64,000 nt of DNA from Nemertoderma westbladi (GCA_032718475.1 JAUCBJ010009161.1:40746-104745), one strand, 5' to 3'; shown: positions 31,501 to 44,194, counted from the stretch's first letter. Notes: generated from the letters alone by a model not told the origin. A program made the numbers and translations.

Positions 31501-31588
31501 ATATAAACAAACGTTCGTTCCTGCTATGCGGCAGGTACCCCAAGGCACTTGATAACATAAGAGTTACAGACAGACTCATGGCGGCGAA
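28567..31588. repeat. 3022-bp tandem duplication, copy 2
   Basis: Exact second copy of 25545-28566, joined head to tail. After GCGGCGAA at 31588 the sequence diverges into unrelated DNA. Bases 28567-29005 are the copied outer end of the A LTR. Confidence 0.95.
29006..31226 (+). pseudogene. LINE remnant, copy 2 (identical to copy 1)
   Basis: Same broken endonuclease end, RT and C-terminal pieces as 25984-28204, with the same stops at the same places. The matching defects show that it was duplicated after decay and is not a separate insertion. Confidence 0.88.
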
Positions 31589-31684
31589 GCCTCCCACAAA
31601 AGCCTTGACAGTTGTTGTTAATTTATATTTTAAAACAAACTTTATTTTATTTTTCAAAATACTGATACTAACATAATCATTTAC

Positions 31685-31799
31685 ACGTTTGAAGGATGTT
31701 AAAGCATCATTTGGTAGTGGGAAAAACCTATCCCAATAAGGATAATATCCGGGATTTAGAACTGTGCTTCTACCTGGATCTAATGCAGTATAGGAGTGC
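31685..31799 (-). CDS. Candidate exon of an unidentified host gene
   Basis: On the minus strand a pyrimidine-rich TTTTCTATTTTAG precedes an open 115-bp segment coding HSYTALDPGRSTVLNPGYYP and onward to TSFKR. It is followed by a donor-like GTAAAT. Composition and the flanking splice-like signals look like a real exon, unlike the transposon junk around it. I cannot name the family. It could equally be a chance open segment or part of a domesticated sequence. If real, the LINE scraps at 31996-32575 would lie in an intron between it and the candidate at 33301-33564. Confidence 0.3.
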
Positions 31800-31995
31800 C
31801 TAAAATAGAAAATAAAACTCATAAGTAATTATTTATATTTTACTTTTTCAATTGTTTATCGTGTATTATTCGGTAACATAATAACTGGGGATAATAAGAA
31901 CGGATATCAATGATAAATGAAATACTTAATAATGTATTACAAATTTGACCAAATATGTCATTAGATCATCATAATGATATTATGATAATCATATG

Positions 31996-32064
31996 ATGGG
32001 GTGATGATAACTCCACCTACTGGATCCAGAAGTCGAGGAAATCCTGCCAAGTACCTAACTGATG
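31996..32064 (+). repeat. LINE RT fragment, plus strand
   Basis: About 70 bp matching the RT stretch that codes MITPPTGSRSRGNPAKYL in the other LINE copies (27380-27445). It is the mirror image of part of the minus-strand fragment just downstream, giving a loose inverted pair. Confidence 0.75.
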
Positions 32065-32101
32065 TAAAATGTAAAGTAAATGTAAAGTAATGTAAAGGAG
32101 T

Positions 32102-32575
32102 TTAAGTTTCGTTCAAGTTTCGGACCTTAAGTTTCCGATTAATTCTCGGTGACTTCCAAATCCTGGAAAGCCTATTCAAGGCTGCCCATGCCTTTCCCAT
32201 ACGTATTCGAAGGTCCTCACCTGACTTCCGGATACATGATCCCAGGTTACAGAAGTCGTCCACATGCTCAAGCATACCATCCTTTGAGCTTATGCTCATC
32301 CGATCAGAGACTTGCTGCGAACTTTCAAAGTTAACTGTCAACATTTTGGTCTTTTTGGAGTTAATAAAAAGACCAGCACTAGAAGCAGCCTGTTCTAATG
32401 AGCTGAGGAGCCGTTGGGCTCCCTCTAGTGATTCTGAGAGTACTCCTAAGTCATCAGCAAAGTCTAGATCAGTTGTTACTTTGCAGTATTTCTGGATCCA
32501 GTAGGTGGAGTTAACATCACCCCATCATCATAATAATGGTCTAAGAACATGTGTAGACAACAGTCAACCACAAGA
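32102..32575 (-). pseudogene. LINE RT fragment, minus strand
   Basis: Inverted piece of the same LINE. It covers the end of the RT palm (FADD region near 32450) and the following part (VSDRMSISSKDGML, CIRKSGEDLRIR, WAALNRLSRIWKS). It is interrupted by a short insertion near 32475-32495 and ends after the KLKVR block at 32102. Too short for function. Confidence 0.85.
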
Positions 32576-33300
32576 TAAATTTATAACTTTTGACAATTTT
32601 AATACGAACAATACTGGAGTTGGATGCCAGAAAGGGACCACAGCTCGAAAACTATATAGCCATGTAAATGGGGTTGGATAGCCGATTGAATATTAGGAAA
32701 AGTCATGAAATCTTGATTTTTTGAATTACAAAAAAATTTCTAAAATGACCTCCCTAAAAAAACCCCCCTGGCGAAATAGGTTAAAAAAATATCCGCCCCT
32801 CCCCACCATAAGGGGATCCGAAAATTAATTATTTATTAAGGGGGCCATACACCCAACAGAAATGTTTTTTGTAGATTCATGTAGTGGCATCGGTTTTCAT
32901 CATAAAAATATTTTTTGAACACAAAACAGCACATTTCAACAAGACTATTTATGGCTCATAATCATGACGCTCTGTATAAAACAACCTTTTTCTTTGTCGA
33001 TTTAAATTTCGTAATTTTTCATCACTAAATTCCCTACTACATTTTTATTTTATACTGAATTGTCAACTAACATATACCAAAATGTTCAGCAGCTTTAGGG
33101 CTACAATCGTGAATATTGGTTTTGTAAAACAGGGTCATTTGGATCTTCCGGATCCGAATTTGTAAGAGCTACTCGTTGTCTATCAGAAAATATTTGATAC
33201 CCAAAATATAGTCGAAACATAATAAAACCCCCACAAAATTTTCAAAAACAATAATTAGTTTTCGAACAAATGGGTTTACGAAGCTATCCATACTCAGTTT
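32576..33300. other. No gene seen
   Basis: AT-rich DNA with homopolymer A runs around 32720-32790. I found no coding, RNA or repeat signal beyond simple A/T richness. Confidence 0.5.
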
Positions 33301-33564
33301 TCATAGTAAAATATCACAGATCATTGAGTTAATAGACAGAATAGTAGCTTTAGAATGAAAAAATAAATAGATTTGTGGTAATGGACCCCATCCCATTAAT
33401 CTTGATTGATGTAATACTAACTCATATAGAACCCACTGTCCACCTGTCACGATAACTGAAGACATGACTTCTGGATACCCAAATGTTTGTATGTTCGGTA
33501 AGGAAGTGGTTGACCTCACTATACGCAAACCATAACTATCTGCTTCAAATATCGAGATACCATC
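33301..33564 (-). CDS. Second candidate exon of an unidentified host gene
   Basis: On the minus strand CTATATTTATTTCAG directly precedes an open segment beginning GAT GGT (DGISIFEADSYGLRIV, then TFGYPEVMSSVIVTGGQWVL). The acceptor is a good match to consensus. The open frame runs to a stop at 33301, but the true exon probably ends earlier at one of several weak GT sites. A very faint likeness to mitochondrial ribosomal proteins of the mL37/mL65 type is not enough to assign it. Confidence 0.3.
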   Translation of the reverse strand, partial: DGISIFEADSYGLRIVRSTTSLPNIQTFGYPEVMSSVIVTGGQWVLYELVLHQSRLMGWGPLPQIYLFFHSKATILSINSMICDILL

Positions 33565-33594
33565 CTGAAATAAATATAGAAATAATATAAACAA

Positions 33595-34577
33595 ATTACC
33601 TATTCCACCAGGGCTATTATGTCAGAGGCCTATCACAACCACGAATACCTAAGAGCGACTGCGTAGTCAAACATAATCATACCCAACTCCGTATCCGGCA
33701 CATCACGCATCGCCTCCTAGTAATAAAGATGCGCCAAAAGTGCAACCATTGACTTCACCACAGAGACACAAATGTTCTTCCTTCCGATCTCGAAGAGTCT
33801 TCTTCGCTGGGAGGGTTGAGGCCCAGGGGTTCGAAGGTCTAAAAAGTCGAGCCATTCTAAATGCGGTCTCTAATTTCTTGGTAGTCTTCCCACTAAGTTC
33901 CGCCAACCACTGCTAATCCTCCGTGAACAGCGGAAGAATCCAATAATCTTCCTATTCACGGACGTACAACTGTTGGTAACTGTGGCAAATATGTAACCTC
34001 ACCCAGGCTACTCTCACCAGAAAGGGAATTCAATTTTATTACTCAAGTAATGAAGCCTTATCAGTCGATACAGAATATATAGTTCAGGGTGCGCACCGGG
34101 GCGTGGGCCAATTTAATTATATAATTTTAACCAAAAATAGAGCTAACTTTTTGTATACCGAATGTGCTAAAACCTGGGTCTAGCAGGTGTCAAAAAACAG
34201 ACCGCGTTACCGAACGTATCAGTTCCAACCCTTGTCTAAGTACAGTTGGTCCAGTCTTCCTGCAATCGATTAATCAAAATAAAATAATGAATAACGTTTG
34301 TAGCTAATATTTTGTCCGCAAAAAATAGTACTGACAGGTTTTATTTCAATCACTTAACTTATGTACTAAAATAAAATAAACGAAAGAAGTTAAACCCCAA
34401 TGAAACCTATTATGGCAGAACTAACTTTGCGTCGGCTTAACTGGTGCACACGAAGTATCTATCAAACCCAACCTTACCTAGATACATAGAAAAAAACAAA
34501 TTTTAAAATATTTGACCGGGCTATTGTCTTTTAATTAACAATTATAAATTATTATATTATTATAATTATATTAACAA
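33595..34577. other. Unassigned DNA
   Basis: No recognisable gene. A 67-codon minus-strand open frame at 33703-33906 (AELSGKTTKKLE...) has no partner signals; its GC-richer composition may mark a fragment of an unknown repeat. Confidence 0.4.
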
Positions 34578-34783
34578 TGTAAAGATGATAGAAAAAATAA
34601 AGTATTGAGGGTCTTTAGCTGGTTATATTATATTAGATAAAGATACAATAGTCCTGTTAGTTGCCAGTAGTACATAGTCTGATGCAGACCGGTAGGTCGA
34701 AAACGTTTACTATTGTATCTTTATCTAATATAATATAACCAGCTAAAGACCCCCAATACTTTATTTTTTCTATCATCTTTACA
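34578..34783. repeat. 74-bp inverted repeat with 58-bp loop
   Basis: Arms 34578-34651 and 34710-34783 are reverse complements with one mismatch that I can see (GAGGG against CCCCC). The right arm contains the start of the LINE array unit (34714), and partial right arms recur at each array junction (37945, 41175). Confidence 0.92.
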
Positions 34784-35720
34784 CTATACTGCCGCTGGTG
34801 AATGCCTACCACTTCATCCGTTCGTTTTATATTAATAATAATATTATAAAACTTAAACATTATATAAAAACATTACCCATTCAAAATAGTGATTTATGAT
34901 GATGTTTTAGTTTAAATTTAGCTTGAACTAACATATTTAATCTGGCTATTGGCCTTTAATGCACAATAATTAAATAGCTCATATTGAAATATGTAGCCGC
35001 AAACAGAACAATTTGAAATTTCACTGAAAATATTTCTTCTATTGATCCCACAGACTAAAACATTATCCGCTATGTAGCCTAATATTTTATTTGTATGTAC
35101 CTTTGCTAATTTTAATTATACAGATTTGGATGCTAATTAGCTAATTTATTTTGTATTCCAGAATCGTAGCGCTAAATAAAGTTATGTTACTGGGTTATAA
35201 TAGAGTTAGCCTAAATTATTGTATTAATTTGCTCTAACTTACATTCAAACAAGTGTTTATTAGAAATAGAAAACAGTCAAGAAATAATATTTTAGCGCCT
35301 TTCTACTAACTGACTAACAGCACAACGAATAAAGCAAACATTTCGCCCAACAATACAATAATTAACATCTACTGTACCGCGTCAGAATTAGCTTTAGCTT
35401 TAGCGTGAAATACCTAAGCCACCTATGACCTATCTACTGAAGAAGGGACAGAATCCAGATTGCCTCCTCCTCACTGACTGCCTTGGGCTAACCAGCGGCG
35501 ATTGCTCCTGTCGTTACAAGTTCGCCCCGTCTGTCTGATCCCTTGCGATCATACTCCACTAACTCCACACCTGCCAGGCATTCAGATCCCCCGTTGCACT
35601 CTGTTCTCGTAACTTTCCCGGTAGTGCGCCCGCATACCACCTTTAGCCAAACATTATTAATGCGGACTGTTACTGCGCGAGCGCATAATCAAATCAACAG
35701 TCTGACAGTGTCTTAGCGCA
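34784..35720 (+). other. Non-coding 5' part of LINE array unit a
   Basis: AT-rich for about 600 bp, then GC-richer LINE 5' sequence from about 35385 (GCGTGAAATACC...). The stretch 35584-35711 recurs at 61259-61386. No gene. Confidence 0.6.
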
Positions 35721-36480
35721 GTGGGTGTTCAAGAGCACCGAATGCAGACTGGACGGACTGATGAGGTTCTGACTAAGGACATGGGGGGCGGTTGGCGACT
35801 CGCCCTCGCGTCAGCAGATGATAGTGGCAATGGCGGAATTGGTCTATTGGTGAATCCAACTGCACATGCAGCATTGGACAAAATAGACCAAATCTCTAAC
35901 CACATCATCCGTTGCCACTTCTCATGTTCTGGAAGACTGGCTAAGAAGTTTCCTAAGGTGGTTCTGATTGTGTGCTACTCTCCAACTAGTGTTGCCCCTG
36001 TAGAGGAGGTGGAAAATTTCTACCACAATCTACAAGCAGCTAGCTACTGATGGAGTGGATCAGCATGGATTCTTAACATTCCTGGGAGACTTTAATGCAA
36101 GTCTGCATCAATCACCTACATCGCCCTGGGTCTATAGCAATAGTGTTAACCGAAATTCTGTCCATCTTCAGGATGTTATCTCTGGAAATGGATTGTTTTC
36201 GGCTGGAACCCAGTTCAAGAAGCGAACTGGAAAGCTATGGACTCATAGTGGACCCAGTGGTCACAAGTCCCAGATAGACCATATTCTGTTTCGTAGGAAA
36301 TACAGGAGCTCTATACAAGACTGTAATGCATTTACACTTCGACCCTTCTCCAGTGATCACCGCCTTATTGTGGCCAAGGTAAGACTTCGTGCGCTAGCAC
36401 GAAGTCTGCGTGCTAGCAAACAACGAAATCTGCCTTGCCGCGGCATGACTGGTCCTCTCTGTTGCAACAGCCAAGTGTGA
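35721..36480 (+). pseudogene. LINE APE endonuclease, unit a
   Basis: Apurinic endonuclease-like domain that nicks target DNA for LINE insertion. Motifs in order are GVQEHR (catalytic Glu; the usual preceding Asn motif is missing, so the domain is 5' truncated), FLGDFNAS, SQIDHILFRRK and SSDHRLIVAKVRL. The frame is lost at 36048-36055, where a stop follows a short extra sequence, and again near 36380-36480. No full-length protein can be made. Confidence 0.88.
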
Positions 36481-37944
36481 GATCCAGCTTCACACTACAG
36501 CTGAGAAACAGGTATGAGGCTCTTGCCTCTGAGGTGGCAGATCACTGTGAGAGCTATACTGCCTTTACAGAAGCAGTTAAGTTAGCAGCTGCAGAAACAG
36601 TTCCTGTATACCCTCGAAACAGGAAAAGGGCCCCCTGGACTGACAACAAAATTCAGAAGTGCCGAAATGACCTTCATAAGGCGCAGAAAGAGTCCCGACT
36701 CAAACAGACTACAGCGGCCAAGAATGCAGTTAAGGCTGCATCTAGGCCCCTGAACAGGCAGTACTCTGCTAATCTACAGGAGCTAATAAACCAACAGGTT
36801 GATGCCATCAATGATGCTGACGACAGCAGGCAATCATCCCAGGCATGGAAATCGATCAATCTGCTTACTGGGTGGAAAAGCCAACCAACCACCAAGGTTA
36901 AGGCTGAATCACCAGCCGATCGCCTCAATGGTTGGAAAGCCCACTTTGAAAAGCTCCTCAATAATGACAGTGTATTGCCTGATAACTTTATAGAAGTAAA
37001 AGTGTCTGAGTCTGTACTCCCAGATATTCCCATTGGCGATATCTCCTTTGCAGAAGTGAAGGCTGCTGCAAAGAGCATTAAGACCAATCATGCCAGTGGA
37101 GTAGATGGTGTTCCCCCTGAGGTCTTTAAAATACCTGAGTGTTTAAAGCTCATCTATCCCATCATAGTAGACATGTACCGAACAACAAGAGTCCCACAAG
37201 AAATGAAAACAAATAAGTTGGTGCCAGTTCCCAAGAAGGGCAACCTAACACTCTATGGTTCTTTTCGGGGAATCTCATTGATCTCGATTGCTGCAAAGCT
37301 ATACAATAGGATTCTATTAAATCGCATCAGGGATCCCATTGAGAGACTGCTCCGTGGAAATCAGTATGGGTTCCGTAAAGGTCGTGGGACCATGGAGCCC
37401 ATTTTGGCACTTAGAAGGATAATTGAAGAGTTATCAAAAAAGAAAGACAGGCATCTGGCTGTTATCTTTGTTGACTTCTTCAAGGCCTTTGATTCAGTCT
37501 CTCTCTCGCTCACGTATGTTCAGCATACTTTCATTATATGGGATTCCTTATGAAATTATTGCAGCAATCAGATCAGTATACGATGGTTCGACAACATTTG
37601 TGTCTACTGTTGACGGTGACACAGAACCATTTGAAGTGTTATGGGGCGTCCTCCAAGGAGACACACTTGCACCATTCTTGTTCATTATTGTGGTTGACTA
37701 TGTTCTACGCATGTCCTTAGATCATTATAATGATGATGTGGTGATGATAACTCCACCTACTGGCTCCAGAAGTCGAGGAAATCCTGCCAAGTACCTAACT
37801 GATCTAGACTTTGCTGATGACTTAGGAGTACTCTCAGAATCAATAGAGGGAGCCCAACGGCTCCTCAGCTCATTAGAACATGCTGCTTCTACTAGTGTTG
37901 GTCTTTTTATTAACTCAAGAAAGACCAAAATTCTGACAGTTAAC
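36435..37944 (+). pseudogene. LINE reverse transcriptase, unit a (3' truncated)
   Basis: 372 codons are open to 37553, covering the linker (SGVDGVPPEVFKIPECLK), KLVPVPKKGN, FRGISLISIAAKLYNRILLNR, GNQYGFRKGRGT and AVIFVDFFKAFDSVS. An extra CTCT in a short CT run then shifts the frame. The rest (37490-37944) has GVLQGDTLAPFLF and the catalytic FADD and stops at the array junction. The normal C-terminal part (seen in 27890-28204) is missing. Confidence 0.9.
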
Positions 37945-38950
37945 TGTATCTTTATCTAATATAATATAACCAGCTAAAGACCCTCAATACTTTATTTTTT
38001 CTATCATCTTTACACTATACTGCCGCTGGTGAATGCCTACCACTTCATCCGTTCGTTTTATATTAATAATAATATTATAAAACTTAAACATTATATAAAA
38101 ACATTACCCATTCAAAATAGTGATTTATGATGATGTTTTAGTTTAAATTTAGCTTGAACTAACATATTTAATCTGGCTATTGGCCTTTAATGCACAATAA
38201 TTAAATAGCTCATATTGAAATATGTAGCCGCAAACAGAACAATTTGAAATTTCACTGAAAATATTTCTTCTATTGATCCCACAGACTAAAACATTATCCG
38301 CTATGCAGCCTAATATTTTATTTGTATGTACCTTTGCTAATTTTAATTATACAGATTTGGATGCTAATTAGCTAATTTATTTTGTATTCCAGAATCGTAG
38401 CGCTAAATAAAGTTATGTTACTGGGTTATAATAGAGTTAGCCTAAATTATTGTATTAATTTGCTCTAACTTACATTCAAACAAGTGTTTATTAGAAATAG
38501 AAAACAGTCAAGAAATAATATTTTAGCGCCTTTCTACTAACTGACTAACAGCACAACGAATAAAGCAAACATTTCGCCCAACAATACAACATTTACATCT
38601 ACTGTACCGCGTTAGAATTAGCTTTAGCTTTAGCGTGAAATACCTAAGCCACCTATGACCTATCTACTGAAGAAGGGACAGAATCCAGATTGCCTCCTCC
38701 TCACTGACTGCCTTGGGCTAACCAGCGGCGATTGCTCCTGTCGTTACAAGTTCGCCCCGTCTGTCTGATCCCTTGCGATCATACTCCACTAACTCCACAC
38801 CTGCCAGGCATTCAGATCCCCCGTTGCACTCTGTTCTCGTAACTTTCCCGGTAGTGCGCCCGCATACCACCTTTAGCCAAACATTATTAATGCGGACTGT
38901 TACTGCGCGAGCGCATAATCAAATCAACAGTCTGACAGTGTCTTAGCGCA

Positions 38951-39710
38951 GTGGGTGTTCAAGAGCACCGAATGCAGACTGGACGGACTGATGAGGTTCT
39001 GACTAAGGACATGGGGGGCGGTTGGCGACTCGCCCTCGCGTCAGCAGATGATAGTGGCAATGGCGGAATTGGTCTATTGATGAATCCAACTGCACATGCA
39101 GCATTGGACAAAATAGACCAAATCTCTAACCACATCATCCGTTGCCACTTCTCATGTTCTGGAAGACTGGCTAAGAAGTTTCCTAAGGTGGTTCTGATTG
39201 TGTGCTACTCTCCAACTAGTGTTGCCCCTGTAGAGGAGGTGGAAAATTTCTACCACAATCTACAAGCAGCTAGCTACTGATGGAGTGGATCAGCATGGAT
39301 TCTTAACATTCCTGGGAGACTTTAATGCAAGTCTGCATCAATCACCTACATCGCCCTGGGTCTATAGCAATAGTGTTAACCGAAATTCTGTCCATTTTCA
39401 GGATGTTATCTCTGGAAATGGATTGTTTTCGGCTGGAACCCAGTTCAAGAAGCGAACTGGAAAGCTATGGACTCATAGTGGACCCAGTGGTCACAAGTCC
39501 CAGATAGACCATATTCTGTTTCGTAGGAAATACAGGAGCTCTATACAAGACTGTAATGCATTTACACTTCGACCCTTCTCCAGTGATCACCGCCTTATTG
39601 TGGCCAAGGTAAGACTTCGTGCGCTAGCACGAAGTCTGCGTGCTAGCGAACAACGAAATCTGCCTTGCCGCGGCATGACTGGTCCTCTCTGTTGCAACAG
39701 CCAAGTGTGA
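38951..39710 (+). pseudogene. LINE APE endonuclease, unit b
   Basis: Same domain and same frame breaks as unit a, with a few substitutions (for example GLLMN). Shared defects show copying after decay. Confidence 0.87.
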
Positions 39711-41174
39711 GATCCAGCTTCACACTACAGCTGAGAAACAGGTATGAGGCTCTTGCCTCTGAGGTGGCAGATCACTGTGAGAGCTATACTGCCTTTACAG
39801 AAGCAGTTAAGTTAGCAGCTGCAGAAACAGTTCCTGTATACCCTCGAAACAGGAAAAGGGCCCCCTGGACTGACAACAAAATTCAGAAGTGCCGAAATGA
39901 CCTTCATAAGGCGCAGAAAGAGTCCCGACTCAAACAGACTACAGCGGCCAAGAATGCAGTTAAGGCTGCATCTAGGCCCCTGAACAGGCAGTACTCTGCT
40001 AATCTACAGGAGCTAATAAACCAACAGGTTGATGCCATCAATGATGCTGACGACAGCAGGCAATCATCCCAGGCATGGAAATCGATCAATCTGCTTACTG
40101 GGTGGAAAAGCCAACCAACCACCAAGGTTAAGGCTGAATCACCAGCCGATCGCCTCAATGGTTGGAAAGCCCACTTTGAAAAGCTCCTCAATAATGACAG
40201 TGTATTGCCTGATAACTTTATAGAAGTAAAAGTGTCTGAGTCTGTACTCCCAGATATTCCCATTGGCGATATCTCCTTTGCAGAAGTGAAGGCTGCTGCA
40301 AAGAGCATTAAGACCAATCATGCCAGTGGAGTAGATGGTGTTCCCCCTGAGGTCTTTAAAATACCTGAGTGTTTAAAGCTCATCTATCCCATCATAGTAG
40401 ACATGTACCGAACAACAAGAGTCCCACAAGAAATGAAAACAAATAAGTTGGTGCCAGTTCCCAAGAAGGGCAACCTAACACTCTATGGTTCTTTTCGGGG
40501 AATCTCATTGATCTCGATTGCTGCAAAGCTATACAATAGGATTCTATTAAATCGCATCAGGGATCCCATTGAGAGACTGCTCTGTGGAAATCAGTATGGG
40601 TTCCGTAAAGGTCGTGGGACCATGGAGCCCAATTTGGCACTTAGAAGGATAATTGAAGAGTTATCAAAAAAGAAAGACAGGCATCTGGCTGTTATCTTTG
40701 TTGACTTCTTCAAGGCCTTTGATTCAGTCTCTCTCTCGCTCACGTATGTTCAGCATACTTTCATTATATGGGATTCCTTATGAAATTATTGCAGCAATCA
40801 GATCAGTATACGATGGTTCGACAACATTTGTGTCTACTGTTGACGGTGACACAGAACCATTTGAAGTGTTATGGGGCGTCCTCCAAGGAGACACACTTGC
40901 ACCATTCTTGTTCATTATTGTGGTTGACTATGTTCTACGCATGTCCTTAGATCATTATAATGATGATGTGGTGATGATAACTCCACCTACTGGCTCCAGA
41001 AGTCGAGGAAATCCTGCCAAGTACCTAACTGATCTAGACTTTGCTGATGACTTAGGAGTACTCTCAGAATCAATAGAGGGAGCCCAACGGCTCCTCAGCT
41101 CATTAGAACATGCTGCTTCTACTAGTGTTGGTCTTTTTATTAACTCAAGAAAGACCAAAATTCTGACAGTTAAC
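39665..41174 (+). pseudogene. LINE reverse transcriptase, unit b
   Basis: Same as unit a including the CT-run frameshift and the truncated end. Substitutions include LLCGN and MEPNL. Confidence 0.88.
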
Positions 41175-42179
41175 TGTATCTTTATCTAATATAATATAAC
41201 CAGCTAAAGACCCTCAATACTTTATTTTTTCTATCATCTTTACACTATACTGCCGCTGGTGAATGCCTACCACTTCATCCGTTCGTTTTATATTAATAAT
41301 AATATTATAAAACTTAAACATTATATAAAAACATTACCCATTCAAAATAGTGATTTATGATGATGTTTTAGTTTAAATTTAGCTTGAACTAACATATTTA
41401 ATCTGGCTATTGGCCTTTAATGCACAATAATTAAATAGCTCATATTGAAATATGTAGCCGCAAACAGAACAATTTGAAATTTCACTGAAAATATTTCTTC
41501 TATTGATCCCACAGACTAAAACATTATCCGCTATGCAGCCTAATATTTTATTTGTATGTACCTTTGCTAATTTTAATTATACAGATTTGGATGCTAATTA
41601 GCTATTTATTTTGTATTCCAGAATCGTAGCGCTAAATAAAGTTATGTTACTGGGTTATAATAGAGTTAGCCTAAATTATTGTATTAATTTGCTCTAACTT
41701 ACATTCAAACAAGTGTTTATTAGAAATAGAAAACAGTCAAGAAATAATATTTTAGCGCCTTTCTACTAACTGACTAACAGCACAACGAATAAAGCAAACA
41801 TTTCGCCCAACAATACAACATTTACATCTACTGTGCCGCGTTAGAATTAGCTTTAGCTTTAGCGTGAAATACCTAAGCCACCTATGACCTATCTACTGAA
41901 GAAGGGACAGAATCCAGATTGCCTCCTCCTCACTGACTGCCTTGGGCTAACAAGCGGCGATTGCTCCTGTCGTTACAAGTTCGCCCCGTCTGTCTGATCC
42001 CTTGCGATCATACTCCACTAACTCCACACCTGCCAGGCATTCAGATCCCCCGTTGCACTCTGTTCTCGTAACTTTCCCGGTAGTGCGCCCGCATACCACC
42101 TTTAGCCAAACATTATTAATGCGGACTGTTACTGCGTGAGCGCATAATCAAATCAACAGTCTGACAGTGTCTTAGCACA

Positions 42180-42939
42180 GTGGGTGTTCAAGAGCACCGA
42201 ATGCAGACTGGACGGACTGATGAGGTTCTGACTAAGGACATGGGGGGCGGTTGGCGACTCGCCCTCGCGTCAGCAGATGATAGTGGCAATGGCGGAATTG
42301 GTCTATTGATGAATCCAACTGCACATGCAGCATTGGACAAAATAGACCAAATCTCTAACCACATCATCCGTTGCCACTTCTCATGTTCTGGAAGACTGGC
42401 TAAGAAGTTTCCTAAGGTGGTTCTGATTGTGTGCTACTCTCCAACTAGTGTTGCCCCTGTAGAGGAGGTGGAAAATTTCTACCACAATCTACAAGCAGCT
42501 AGCTACTGATGGAGTGGATCAGCATGGATTCTTAACATTCCTGGGAGACTTTAATGCAAGTCTGCATCAATCACCTACATCGCCCTGGGTCTATAGCAAT
42601 AGTGTTAACCGAAATTCTGTCCATTTTCAGGATGTTATCTCTGGAAATGGATTGTTTTCGGCTGGAACCCAGTTCAAGAAGCGAACTGGAAAGCTATGGA
42701 CTCATAGTGGACCCAGTGGTCACAAGTCCCAGATAGACCATATTCTGTTTCGTAGGAAATACAGGAGCTCTATACAAGACTGTAATGCATTTACACTTCG
42801 ACCCTTCTCCAGTGATCACCGCCTTATTGTGGCCAAGGTAAGACTTCGTGCGCTAGCACGAAGTCTGCGTGCTAGCGAACAACGAAATCTGCCTTGCCGC
42901 GGCATGACTGGTCCTCTCTGTTGCAACAGCCAAGTGTGA
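42180..42939 (+). pseudogene. LINE APE endonuclease, unit c
   Basis: Near-identical to unit b with the same breaks. Confidence 0.87.
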
Positions 42940-43831
42940 GATCCAGCTTCACACTACAGCTGAGAAACAGGTATGAGGCTCTTGCCTCTGAGGTGGCAGA
43001 TCACTGTGAGAGCTATACTGCCTTTACAGAAGCAGTTAAGTTAGCAGCTGCAGAAACAGTTCCTGTATACCCTCGAAACAGGAAAAGGGCCCCCTGGACT
43101 GACAACAAAATTCAGAAGTGCCGAAATGACCTTCATAAGGCGCAGAAAGAGTCCCGACTCAAACAGACTACAGCGGCCAAGAATGCAGTTAAGGCTGCAT
43201 CTAGGCCCCTGAACAGGCAGTACTCTGCTAATCTACAGGAGCTAATAAACCAACAGGTTGATGCCATCAATGATGCTGACGACAGCAGGCAATCATCCCA
43301 GGCATGGAAATCGATCAATCTGCTTACTGGGTGGAAAAGCCAACCAACCACCAAGGTTAAGGCTGAATCACCAGCCGATCGCCTCAATGGTTGGAAAGCC
43401 CACTTTGAAAAGCTCCTCAATAATGACAGTGTATTGCCTGATAACTTTATAGAAGTAAAAGTGTCTGAGTCTGTACTCCCAGATATTCCCATTGGCGATA
43501 TCTCCTTTGCAGAAGTGAAGGCTGCTGCAAAGAGCATTAAGACCAATCATGCCAGTGGAGTAGATGGTGTTCCCCCTGAGGTCTTTAAAATACCTGAGTG
43601 TTTAAAGCTCATCTATCCCATCATAGTAGACATGTACCGAACAACAAGAGTCCCACAAGAAATGAAAACAAATAAGTTGGTGCCAGTTCCCAAGAAGGGC
43701 AACCTAACACTCTATGGTTCTTTTCGGGGAATCTCATTGATCTCGATTGCTGCAAAGCTATACAATAGGATTCTATTAAATCGCATCAGGGATCCCATTG
43801 AGAGACTGCTCTGTGGAAATCAGTATGGGTT

Positions 43832-43931
43832 NNNNNNNNNNNNNNNNNNNNNNNNNNNNNNNNNNNNNNNNNNNNNNNNNNNNNNNNNNNNNNNNNNNNN
43901 NNNNNNNNNNNNNNNNNNNNNNNNNNNNNNN
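43832..43931. other. Assembly gap (100 N)
   Basis: Exactly 100 N, a usual placeholder for a gap of unknown size. It lies inside the third repeat unit, so copy number and order of the array are not secure. Confidence 0.99.
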
Positions 43932-44194
43932 AGCAATCAGATCAGTATACGATGGTTCGACAACATTTGTGTCTACTGTTGACGGTGACACAGAACCATT
44001 TGAAGTGTTATGGGGCGTCCTCCAAGGAGACACACTTGCAGCATTCTTGTTCATTATTGTGGTTGACTATGTTCTACGCATGTCCTTAGATCATTATAAT
44101 GATGATGGGGTGATGATAATTCCACCTACTGGCTCCAGAAGTCGAGGAAATCCTGCCAAGTACCTATACCTAACTGATCTAGACTTTGCTGATG

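Larger units (their letters stand above)
34714..37944 (+). repeat. LINE tandem array, unit a
   Basis: The unit starts at TGTATCTTTATC in the palindrome arm and ends at GTTAAC inside the RT tail. Units b and c follow with periods of 3230-3231 bp. Unit a differs from b and c at several shared sites (for example GLLVN against GLLMN and LLRGN against LLCGN), so b and c are the closer pair. Confidence 0.93.
37945..41174 (+). repeat. LINE tandem array, unit b
   Basis: Second unit of 3230 bp, same start and end as unit a. The LINE 5' region is at 38014-38950, with no gene there. Confidence 0.93.

Noticed and set aside
33703-33906. 67-codon minus-strand frame as a host exon
   Set aside because: No acceptor or donor signals at sensible places and no recognisable motif.
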